This document shows positions 9,555-15,471 of a stretch of DNA of 24,455 nt, piece by piece. Origin of the DNA: JBBDRX01 sp040905245 (GTDB taxonomy: Bacteria > Bacteroidota > Rhodothermia > Balneolales > Balneolaceae); contig JBBDRX010000089.1 in the NCBI GenBank assembly GCA_040905245.1, forward strand, positions 1-24,455, written 5' to 3'. The notes beneath the pieces were generated by a model. The model was not told the DNA's origin. It made no database searches and saw only the letters and a list, made by a program, of their open reading frames with translations. The position numbers were made by a program, and so were the translations under genes. The number at the start of each line of letters is the position of its first letter. Position 1 is the first letter of the stretch.

Positions 9555-9584
9555 TTGACTTGCGAAAGAGGGAAGCCTTATATT
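9555..9584 (+). promoter_or_regulatory. Promoter of the tRNA-Asn unit
   Basis: TTGACT (9555-9560) and TATATT (9579-9584) are separated by 18 bases, close to the housekeeping sigma consensus. They lie about 88 bases upstream of the tRNA. It is the best-matching promoter in the window, as expected for a stable RNA gene. The predicted start is near 9591. Confidence 0.7.
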
Positions 9585-9605
9585 TAAGTCTGTCATGAAA
9601 GCAAT

Positions 9606-9659
9606 CGAATTCGACGTCACACGGTGAGACGAATTCGCTCTGCCCCCTGGTGGGGCAGA
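9606..9659 (+). other. Two hairpins in the 5' leader of pre-tRNA-Asn
   Basis: First hairpin: two copies of the self-complementary octamer CGAATTCG (9606-9613 and 9630-9637) can pair, with an inner TCAC-ACG-GTGA stem. Second: TCTGCCCC (9639-9646) and GGGGCAGA (9652-9659) pair as 8 bp around a 5-base loop. They fill most of the leader between the predicted start and the tRNA (9672). They may steer RNase P or endonuclease processing; this is inference. No reading frame or known RNA was recognised here. Confidence 0.5.
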
Positions 9660-9671
9660 CTCCTTTACCAT

Positions 9672-9743
9672 TCCTCGGTAGCTCAGCGGCAGAGCAATCG
9701 GCTGTTAACCGATGGGTCGTAGGTTCGAATCCTACCCGGGGAG
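9672..9743 (+). tRNA. tRNA-Asn (anticodon GTT)
   Basis: A complete cloverleaf can be folded by eye. The acceptor stem is TCCTCGG (9672-9678) with CCGGGGA (9736-9742), containing one T-G pair, followed by discriminator G at 9743. The D arm contains TAGCTCAGCGGCAGAGC. The anticodon arm shows CTGTTAA, giving anticodon GTT for asparagine. The T arm is GTAGG-TTCGAAT-CCTAC. The encoded 3' end continues GCG rather than CCA, so CCA is added after transcription. It sits in its own unit between gltD and an insertion-scarred region. Confidence 0.97.
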
Positions 9744-9746
9744 CGT

Positions 9747-9792
9747 AAAAAAGCCTCAAACACTTGTTTAATCAGTGTTTGAGGCTTTTTTT
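9747..9792 (+). terminator. Strong intrinsic terminator of tRNA-Asn
   Basis: A perfect 12-bp stem, GCCTCAAACACT (9753-9764) with AGTGTTTGAGGC (9774-9785), has a 9-base loop and is followed by seven T. A run of A before the stem pairs with the T tract, so the structure could also act on the opposite strand. It starts a few bases after the tRNA. Confidence 0.93.
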
Positions 9793-10056
9793 ATGATGGG
9801 GTGGTATAACAAAAGTATAACATTCTCAAAAATCCCCATACCTAGTATTAAAAGCCTTAAAATATTTCTATTGTTTCTTTCAGTTTAAATAATCCAATAC
9901 ATGGCTTATTTCTTAATCATAAGATCGAGAGAATTTATTAGCAATAGTCCTGTATTAGTTACTGTGTTTTGGTATATGATGCTCAGTAGAAGTCTTATTT
10001 TAAACTAATGACTCAAAAGTATTCATATCGATGGCATCATTTTATTTGTAAGGTAA
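9793..10056 (+). other. AT-rich stretch with no supported gene
   Basis: This 264-base region is much richer in A+T than gltD before it and has no coding frame with recognisable content. A short repeat, GTATAAC, occurs twice at the beginning (about 9802-9819). No copy of the tRNA 3' end was found here or near the far side of the P-type ATPase, so integration at the tRNA is not demonstrated. It looks like decayed or acquired DNA. Confidence 0.6.
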
Positions 10057-10366
10057 TGGTCCGGGAAAATTGGACAGTTAAACTCAATAACATAGTTTGC
10101 TGTCATGAAACGAAAAAGAAGACATTTCGGAGCCAAATTCAAAACCAAGGTTGTCGCTGTCGCGCTCGAGCTATTACTACAAACCGAAAGGGATCAGCCG
10201 GCAGGATCTTCGCATCATGGAGCGAATGGACCACATGTACACCGAAGACCCGACTCGGGGCTCTCTCCGTTATTGGCGGGATCTGACTCCTGAACGAGTC
10301 TACTGGAAAGCCGTATGAGAAACCAAACGATCTATCATAAAAAAACTGTCCAACCAACCTAGACCA
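10057..10366 (+). mobile_element. 310-bp internally deleted IS3-family element (MITE-like)
   Basis: Both ends carry the same 23-base terminal inverted repeat: 10057-10079 on the left, and 10344-10366 on the right in inverse orientation. They share TGGTC at the tip and TTGGACAGTT at the inner edge, with 17 of 23 positions identical. Between them lie fragments of an IS3-type transposase: the OrfA start from 10105 (MKRKRRHFGAKFKTKV), an OrfB piece in another frame (SRSSYYYKPKG, then MDHMYTEDPTRGS), and a tail resembling the OrfB C-terminus (LTPERVYWKAV, stop at 10316-10318). A full element is about 1.2-1.5 kb, so roughly 1 kb has been lost by at least two deletions. No convincing target-site duplication is visible. 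It cannot make transposase, but intact ends could allow mobilisation in trans. Confidence 0.8.
10105..10318 (+). pseudogene. IS3-family transposase remnant (OrfA/OrfB fragments)
   Basis: Frame 1 from ATG 10105 gives about 20 residues typical of the basic IS3 OrfA N-terminus. Within 10155-10171 the homology switches to frame 2, which reads as the OrfB motif SRSSYYYKPKG and continues to about 10276. It then runs directly into LTPERVYWKAV and TGA, resembling the end of OrfB. The helix-turn-helix body, leucine zipper and DDE catalytic core are all absent. The original frame from 10105 continues without homology to 10293, so any product would be non-functional. Confidence 0.75.
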
Positions 10367-10430
10367 CTACACATCAACTTGAAGTGGTTTAGTCCGACAG
10401 ACTCCTAGATCACTGCAAAAAACCTGTGAA

Positions 10431-10459
10431 GATGCTTCGGGGGTACCCTCAGCATGACA
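10431..10459. repeat. REP-like palindromic intergenic element
   Basis: Positions 10431-10459 contain ATGCTTCGG, a GGGTACCC palindrome, and CTCAGCATGACA. The outer ATGCT/AGCAT arms can pair. This GCTTCG...CTCAGCATGACA arrangement resembles dispersed REP-like repeats common in bacterial intergenic regions. That resemblance is from memory, and copy number in this genome is unknown. No second copy was noticed in the window. Confidence 0.45.
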
Positions 10460-10483
10460 ACTTCAGGGAGCTTATATCGGACT

Positions 10484-10517
10484 CATGTTAAATAACATGT
10501 CATGTCAGAAAGGGAAG
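10484..10517 (+). promoter_or_regulatory. Palindrome and ribosome site before the P-type ATPase
   Basis: CATGTTA (10484-10490) and TAACATG (10493-10499) form a 7-bp inverted repeat around AA, a compact possible operator, 23 bases before the ATPase ATG. AGGGAAG (10511-10517) is a reasonable Shine-Dalgarno sequence five bases before the start, which supports the ATG at 10522. No clear promoter was identified. Confidence 0.4.
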
Positions 10518-10521
10518 ATAG

Positions 10522-13242
10522 ATGACCGAACAAATTAAGAAACCATTCGATTTTAATATTTCAGAACATCCCTGGTACAGTCTTTCTGCTGAGGAAGCGG
10601 GTGAGATAGTTAAAACAAGTGCTGAAAAAGGATTAACAGATGAGGAAGTTGAGAGGCGCTTAAGTTTCTTTGGTCCCAATGAAATTGTCACGGAAGCCGG
10701 ATTGACTCGTTTCCAGATCCTCATTCATCAGTTTAAAGATCCGCTGATCTATATTCTGCTTGCAGCGGCTTTTGTTACCTTCGTGCTGCAGGATTATGTT
10801 GACTCAGGTGTAATTATGGTGGTGGTCTTGCTTAATGCACTGATTGGCTATATTCAGGAAAATAAAGCACAATCTGCTATACGTGCACTCTCAAAACTGT
10901 CGGATCCCAAAGCGCAGGTAATTCGTAACGGGCGCGAGATCGAGATACCGAGCCGTGATCTGGTACCCGGAGATATTGTGCTGCTTAGTTCGGGCGGCCG
11001 GATCTCGGCAGACATGCGCATTTTAATGTCAAAAGGGCTGGAGGTGGATGAATCGGCTCTTACCGGAGAATCGGAGGTGATCACCAAACAGGTGGATCCG
11101 ATACGAAAAGCCAATCTTGTTCCTGCCGACCAAAAGAATATGGCCTTTGCCGGTACCATTGTAACTCAAGGCCGGTCAAAAGCAGTTGTGGTGCGTACAG
11201 GCGACTCAACGGAGCTGGGGGAAATAGCTTCCACCGTAAAAGAGATCGGTATCATAAAAACACCGCTGCAGGAAAAGGTTGACAAGCTGGGCAAGAATAT
11301 TGGTTATCTTATTCTGGGCTTTGCAGTATTAATAGCAGTGATTGGGATTCTCTACAAAATGGATCCCTCGGATATTTTTATAACCGTTGTAGCCATGGCG
11401 GTATCAGCAATTCCGGAGGGACTTCCGGTAATACTTACCATAACGCTGGCTATTGGGGTGCGCAGGATGGCCAATCGGCAGGCTATCATACGATCTTTAC
11501 CTGCGGTTGAAACTTTGGGAAGTACCACGGTGATTGGTTCTGACAAAACAGGTACGCTCACTAAAAATCAGATGACGGTGCGGCAGATCTGGGCTGATGA
11601 CAAATTATTCGAAACGACTGAAGCGGGATATCAGCTTGAAGGCATGATCCGTGAAGATGGTATAGGGATAACTCCATCTGTACAAAGCGGACTTTTCAAA
11701 ACACTAATGGCAGGGACTCTGGCTAATGAAGCCAATGCAGCTGCTGTTGAAATGGAAGAACCTCAAGGTGATCCCACTGAAATTGCATTGCATGTTTCGG
11801 CTTACAAAGGCGGTATTCGTCTGTCGGATATCAGGTTGCATCATGAGCAGCTTGATTTCCTTCCCTTTGAACCCGAACGAAAATTTATGGCCACTTTGAA
11901 CAGAAGTGATAAAGGGCAGATCATTTTTATGAAAGGAGCTCCTGAGGCAGTTCTGGATCGGTGCAGTTACCAGTTGAAAGACGGAGAATTGATACCTGTG
12001 GACCCGGAAAAAGTTAAAGCGGTTGCTAAACATATGGCCGGCCAGGGACTCCGGGTACTGGCTATGGCCTATCGGACTGTTGAGACCGAATATCTCGATG
12101 ATATGTCTGTACTGGAAGAAGAGTTTGTGCTCACAGGCTTGCAGGGAATGGAAGATCCCGTACGCCCCGAAGTTGTAGAAGCGGTACAAAGCGCGATGGA
12201 ATCAGGTATCAGGGTGGTGATGATAACAGGAGACCATATTGACACGGCTGTGGCTATCGGGCGGCAGCTGAGGCTGGATCCTGAAGAACACGGAGCACTT
12301 GAAGGCAAAATGCTGGACGGACTTTCAGATGAAGAGCTCGATCTTCAGCTTATGAACATTAATATCTTCGCACGTGTATCGCCCAAACACAAATACCGTA
12401 TTGTTGACCGATTTAAGAATATGGATCATGTGGTTGCGGTAACCGGCGATGGAGTGAACGATGCACCGGCGCTGCGAGCGGCCCATCTTGGGGTGGCAAT
12501 GGGGAAAAGCGGAACCGATGTTGCCCGGGAAGCTTCCGATATGATTCTGTCTGACGACAACTTCGCAACTATCACAGCTGCGATCGAGGAGGGCAGAATC
12601 GTCTTTTCAAATATACGTAAAGTGACATTTTTCTTGCTTTCCACAGCAGTGGGTGAGCTCATCGTGATACTGATCGCGGTTCTCATGAACTGGCCCCTTC
12701 CATTTATTGCCGTTCAGATCCTTTGGATCAATTTGGTGACCAATGGATTGCAAGATATAGCTCTGGCTTTTGAACCTGGAGAACCGGGTATTCTGAAGCG
12801 TAAACCACGCCCCCCAAAAGAAGGGATACTTACCGGCCGTTTAATGGAGCGTCTCGGTGGGGTGGGTCTTGTTTTGGCTGCCGGAACACTGGGAATGTTT
12901 TGGTGGATCTATCGGGAAACAGGTGACCTGGATTTAGCCCGTACGGCAGCAATGACACAGATGGTTGTGTTCCAGTTTTTCCATGTGTTGAATTGCCGCT
13001 CGCTTGACAGAAGCATATTCCGGATCCCTTTCTTTTCCAACAAATTTTTATTCGTGAGTCTTATTACAGCTTTACTTGCACACTTAGCCGTACTGCATAT
13101 CGGGTTTCTGCAGACCATATTCCGCACGATGCCGCTGACAATCGAACAGTGGTTGTTAATCATCGGGGTAGGCATGTTGGTTATTATCGGTGGCGAAATT
13201 GATAAGATTGTAAACCGCTGGCGCAAGAATTATATTGGATAA
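10522..13242 (+). CDS. P2-type cation-transporting ATPase (calcium-pump-like, ion uncertain)
   Basis: This is an ATP-driven cation pump of the inner membrane, 906 aa, complete. Seen: an N-terminal cation-ATPase domain; TGES of the actuator domain at 181-184; DKTGTLTKN with phosphorylated Asp341; the nucleotide-binding KGAPE; the hinge TGDGVNDAP; and about ten membrane segments. M4 has PEGLP (Glu299), as in the calcium pump SERCA. M5 has STAVGE, keeping Glu712 but with Ala709 where SERCA has Asn768. M6 has WINLVTNGLQD, with Asn741 in place of SERCA Asp800. M8 has Gln818 near SERCA Glu908. Calcium site I is therefore not conserved and the transported ion is open. A Shine-Dalgarno sequence at 10511-10517 fixes the start. 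Codon use is more AT-rich than in neighbours, and an IS3 remnant lies just upstream, suggesting acquisition. Confidence 0.93.
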   Translation: MTEQIKKPFDFNISEHPWYSLSAEEAGEIVKTSAEKGLTDEEVERRLSFFGPNEIVTEAGLTRFQILIHQFKDPLIYILLAAAFVTFVLQDYVDSGVIMVVVLLNALIGYIQENKAQSAIRALSKLSDPKAQVIRNGREIEIPSRDLVPGDIVLLSSGGRISADMRILMSKGLEVDESALTGESEVITKQVDPIRKANLVPADQKNMAFAGTIVTQGRSKAVVVRTGDSTELGEIASTVKEIGIIKTPLQEKVDKLGKNIGYLILGFAVLIAVIGILYKMDPSDIFITVVAMAVSAIPEGLPVILTITLAIGVRRMANRQAIIRSLPAVETLGSTTVIGSDKTGTLTKNQMTVRQIWADDKLFETTEAGYQLEGMIREDGIGITPSVQSGLFKTLMAGTLANEANAAAVEMEEPQGDPTEIALHVSAYKGGIRLSDIRLHHEQLDFLPFEPERKFMATLNRSDKGQIIFMKGAPEAVLDRCSYQLKDGELIPVDPEKVKAVAKHMAGQGLRVLAMAYRTVETEYLDDMSVLEEEFVLTGLQGMEDPVRPEVVEAVQSAMESGIRVVMITGDHIDTAVAIGRQLRLDPEEHGALEGKMLDGLSDEELDLQLMNINIFARVSPKHKYRIVDRFKNMDHVVAVTGDGVNDAPALRAAHLGVAMGKSGTDVAREASDMILSDDNFATITAAIEEGRIVFSNIRKVTFFLLSTAVGELIVILIAVLMNWPLPFIAVQILWINLVTNGLQDIALAFEPGEPGILKRKPRPPKEGILTGRLMERLGGVGLVLAAGTLGMFWWIYRETGDLDLARTAAMTQMVVFQFFHVLNCRSLDRSIFRIPFFSNKFLFVSLITALLAHLAVLHIGFLQTIFRTMPLTIEQWLLIIGVGMLVIIGGEIDKIVNRWRKNYIG

Positions 13243-13275
13243 TTGATTAAACTCGTTGTATGGCTCCTCTGTAAT

Positions 13276-13307
13276 ACTCCCGGTTTTTAGGACCACGATA
13301 CCGGAGT
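13276..13307. terminator. Possible hairpin terminator between convergent genes
   Basis: ACTCCCGGT (13276-13284) pairs with ACCGGAGT (13300-13307) if one C is bulged, giving 8 bp around a 15-base loop. It sits between the convergent P-type ATPase and ccdA-like genes. No T-tract follows on either strand, so it is a weak call. Nothing else was recognised in 13243-13401. Confidence 0.3.
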
Positions 13308-13401
13308 TCTTCGTTAGAACCATAATTCGGGTCTCATCGTTTTACTGAAATTCCCCGAAGTCACCCAACAAACGATTGTATTCGACCTGTCAGTTGCTAT
13401 T

Positions 13402-14070
13402 TCAGATCAAAATCATCTGATAGTATATTACGTACACACCCGCAATGACCAGGAGAGTTCCTGTAATCTGGTTCATGTATGGAAGGATCGTGCGCAAGCT
13501 CTTCATAAAAAGAGGTTGGGCGAATGTTGACAGCAGAATGGCTGTGACCATCATCAGGCTGAGTCCCCCGAAATAGGCGAGAATATAACTTGCGCCCAGT
13601 CCAACGGATGGTGCCGACAATGCCTGTGTTGCTACAATAAGAAATAGCGGAAACAGACAGCCTAATGCTCCAATAGCGTAGCCGATTCCGAACAGAAAAG
13701 CCTCAAGTATCTCCGATCGGTGATTGCGTCGATTTACATTGATCGAGAATGCAATCTCCTTTCCAGTCAGCATTAAGAAGCCCAGGAGAATCAGCAGGCT
13801 TCCCATACCCATGGTAACCCACTTCATATAGGCTTTCAGAATCTGGCTTGCAACCACAATCAGAACGCCGGCAATCGAATAGATGACCAGTATTCCCAGA
13901 ATACTGAAAGCAGCAAGTTTCAACCCTTTGAAGACCTTGTCCGTGTACGATGTACGAGCCTCAGAGCCTCTGGATATGTACGAAGCAATGTACCCCGGCA
14001 ACAGGGCAACCGCACAAGGAGCAAAAAAGGCGACAACACCCTGTAGAAAGGAAAAGTAGACAAACTCCAT
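13402..14070 (-). CDS. ccdA: CcdA-like cytochrome c biogenesis / thiol reductase membrane protein
   Basis: CcdA-family proteins carry electrons from cytoplasmic thioredoxin across the inner membrane to thioredoxin-like partners outside, for cytochrome c maturation and disulfide reduction. The 222-aa product has about six hydrophobic segments, as expected. The two family cysteines are present: Cys19 in FFAPCAVALLPGY and Cys138 in GALGCLFPLFL, in the pseudo-symmetric first and fourth helices. The length is normal. It lies 77 bases downstream of a TlpA-like thioredoxin lipoprotein on the same strand, a natural partner pair and probable operon. The DsbD central domain is close in sequence, but the attached periplasmic domains of DsbD are absent. 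Confidence 0.88.
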   Translation of the reverse strand: MEFVYFSFLQGVVAFFAPCAVALLPGYIASYISRGSEARTSYTDKVFKGLKLAAFSILGILVIYSIAGVLIVVASQILKAYMKWVTMGMGSLLILLGFLMLTGKEIAFSINVNRRNHRSEILEAFLFGIGYAIGALGCLFPLFLIVATQALSAPSVGLGASYILAYFGGLSLMMVTAILLSTFAQPLFMKSLRTILPYMNQITGTLLVIAGVYVIYYQMILI

Positions 14071-14147
14071 GCAAATCGTGATAACGTTCAGGTGCCATGA
14101 CAGACACCCGTGAGTTCTGAATCAGAATAAAATGACCTTTACATCAC

Positions 14148-14693
14148 CTACATCACTAAATCGTCAAACAGACTGCGGTATTCATCCGCTGTGAGTGCGG
14201 TCTTGTTCTTGCGAAAGGCAATATGGCCGTCTCTATTTACTCCCACTGTCGTAGCCTGGCTTTCAACTCCGTACTCGAGCATAATCTCCGGGAGGCCGCG
14301 GGTTACGGGAAATGTAAATCCTTTTTCTCTTGAAAGCTCTCGCATGGTCTCTGCATCATCAGTCGGATCAATCCCAATCGCAACCAGTGTGAGCCTGTCT
14401 TCATATTCCGGGTAAACTTCAGAAAGAGCCGGCCAATTTTTGGCGCAAACGGGACACCATGAAGCAGTAAAGTAGATAACAACGGGTTTGTCTTCGTTCA
14501 GGGACTCTTGAAGGCTGATGCGTTCACCTGATATAGTCGTGACTTCAAAATCAGGTGCTACTTCGGTGGCGGAACTGGATTCTGTTTGATTCTGCTCTTC
14601 GGAACTGCAGGCATTTAGCAGTATGACAGAAACGATCATTAGAGATACAAATCGAAAGAGAGGAGAATTCATAGGTGTATATTTAGTTGTCAT
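14148..14693 (-). CDS. TlpA-like thioredoxin-fold lipoprotein
   Basis: This is a secreted, lipid-anchored thioredoxin-fold protein of the TlpA/ResA group, which reduces disulfides outside the inner membrane, often in apocytochromes. Of 181 aa from the first ATG, a hydrophobic signal ends in the lipobox LLNAC (Cys29). A serine- and glutamate-rich linker follows, then APDFEVTTISGERISL, then the active site SWCPVCAKNWP with Cys80 and Cys83. The late VESQATTVGVNRDG carries a Thr-Thr where the family's cis-proline loop is usually (T/V)P, a small oddity. An internal ATG at residue 8 would give a more typical signal peptide and may be the true start. The downstream ccdA-like gene is the likely electron donor. 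Confidence 0.88.
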   Translation of the reverse strand: MTTKYTPMNSPLFRFVSLMIVSVILLNACSSEEQNQTESSSATEVAPDFEVTTISGERISLQESLNEDKPVVIYFTASWCPVCAKNWPALSEVYPEYEDRLTLVAIGIDPTDDAETMRELSREKGFTFPVTRGLPEIMLEYGVESQATTVGVNRDGHIAFRKNKTALTADEYRSLFDDLVM

Positions 14694-14724
14694 TATTTAC
14701 GGTAGACGTGTTCAGTACGAAGAG

Positions 14725-14844
14725 TCTTACCTGTTCTTTCAGATAACCCAACGCAATTCCACAGGTAAGATGTATAATTTGTATCAAAATAAGGAATTCG
14801 GTTTTGGATTCCGGAAAATTGAGTGAGGCTTATCGATTCCGGAA
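14725..14844 (-). promoter_or_regulatory. Upstream region of tlpA: inverted repeat and paired TTCCGGAA sites
   Basis: Nearest the gene is a perfect 10-bp inverted repeat, TCTTACCTGT (14725-14734) with ACAGGTAAGA (14761-14770), separated by 26 bases. It begins 32 bases before the tlpA ATG and could be a leader stem or a regulator site. Read on the minus strand, AATTATACAT lies just upstream and may be a -10 region. Further upstream the decamer GATTCCGGAA occurs twice, at 14807-14816 and 14835-14844, each containing the palindrome TTCCGGAA, 28 bases apart. The rest of the gene-free stretch 14694-15020, apart from the terminator at 14957-14990, shows nothing else. Confidence 0.4.
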
Positions 14845-14956
14845 GTCCTCGAATAACGATATGAAGTACGGGAAAGTGTGCCCTCTGACTGCCCGAGGCT
14901 ATGAATCAACGTGGGTCTTTAGATTCTGTGTGGGAGAGAGTGAACAGGATGGGTAT

Positions 14957-14990
14957 AAAAAAAGAGCCACTACGACGAACGCAATGACTC
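14957..14990 (-). terminator. Intrinsic terminator of the histone H1-like gene
   Basis: On the minus strand, GAGTCATTGCG pairs with CGTAGTGGCTC (11 bp including G-U pairs) around a TTCGT loop, followed directly by seven T. It lies 31 bases beyond the stop codon of the small basic protein gene. The fold and T-tract make a good intrinsic terminator. Confidence 0.75.
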
Positions 14991-15020
14991 CTGAAAAAAC
15001 AGTCGGTCAAAAAAATGGAT

Positions 15021-15203
15021 CTATACTTTGCCACTGTTTTTCATGTCCTGAATCTCCAGTCGGATTTCCTGGGATAGCTTTTTCACCTCTTGCAAGGTTT
15101 TACGTGCGCGGGTTCCGGCAGCTTTATTGTCCTTGTCATAGAATTTTACCAGATCCGGCTCCAGTTCATCAATCAGGGATTTTACTTGTTCAATTCGACT
15201 CAT
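15021..15203 (-). CDS. Histone H1-like small basic protein (Bacteroidota Hc1-like type)
   Basis: The 60-aa product is lysine- and arginine-rich, with a predicted long helix. Its central KFYDKDNKAAGTRARKTLQE matches the NKAAGTRARK core of the histone H1-like family common in Bacteroidota and related to chlamydial Hc1. Such proteins are thought to bind DNA and compact the nucleoid. The start is well supported: AAAGGAG (15210-15216 on the complement) lies six bases before the ATG, one of the few clear Shine-Dalgarno sequences in the window. A sigma-type promoter lies upstream and an intrinsic terminator downstream, so the gene is a single, probably well-expressed unit. The exact DNA-binding role in this lineage is inferred from the family. 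Confidence 0.85.
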   Translation of the reverse strand: MSRIEQVKSLIDELEPDLVKFYDKDNKAAGTRARKTLQEVKKLSQEIRLEIQDMKNSGKV

Positions 15204-15209
15204 TCTATA

Positions 15210-15296
15210 CTCCTTTGGTTAGTTGACATTATTTCCTCTTGCTGGTCAAAGCAACTAACGGGAAACTATATATTCAAAGCTCTGTAATCAAGTCAG
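15210..15296 (-). promoter_or_regulatory. Promoter and stem-forming leader of the histone H1-like gene
   Basis: On the minus strand, CTGACT (15291-15296) and TATATA (15267-15272) are 18 bases apart, the same spacing as the tRNA-Asn promoter, whose -35 differs by one base. The predicted leader is about 57 bases. It contains an 8-bp inverted repeat, GTTAGTTG with CAACTAAC in the mRNA (15252-15259 and 15218-15225), with a 26-base loop. The second arm ends one base before the AAAGGAG ribosome site, so folding could affect translation. Confidence 0.55.
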
Positions 15297-15471
15297 TTAG
15301 CCTATTGAGAGGAACTAGAGAGCTTTAATACTGGTTTTCTGAAGGTATAGTCATGTCGGGGCCTGACTTTACAGATGCCATTTCAAGTGGAATAGAAGGG
15401 TTCCCCGACCGTAAAAAAAACTTGTTTACTGGTTTCGGTAACCATCATTGCCGGCAGATTCCCAATCACCT
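15297..15471. other. Intergenic stretch with a long-loop inverted repeat
   Basis: No gene was recognised in these 175 bases. GTCGGGG (15355-15361) and CCCCGAC (15403-15409) form a perfect 7-bp inverted repeat with a 41-base spacer. A run of eight A (15413-15420, T on the minus strand) lies about 50 bases beyond the stop of the minus-strand kinase-like gene and may aid its termination, but no good stem precedes it in that sense. Confidence 0.35.

Noticed and set aside
9373..9759. Minus-strand frame across the tRNA-Asn gene (product with VGFEPTTHRL)
   Set aside because: This peptide type is a well-known false translation of antisense tRNA sequence, not a gene.
9672..13401. Genomic island integrated at tRNA-Asn, with attachment repeats
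   Set aside because: The location is suggestive, but no integrase gene and no duplicate of the tRNA 3' end were found within the window.
15355..15409. GTCGGGG/CCCCGAC inverted repeat as a terminator
   Set aside because: The loop is 41 bases, and the T-run on the minus strand lies on the wrong side of the stem to act as an intrinsic terminator.
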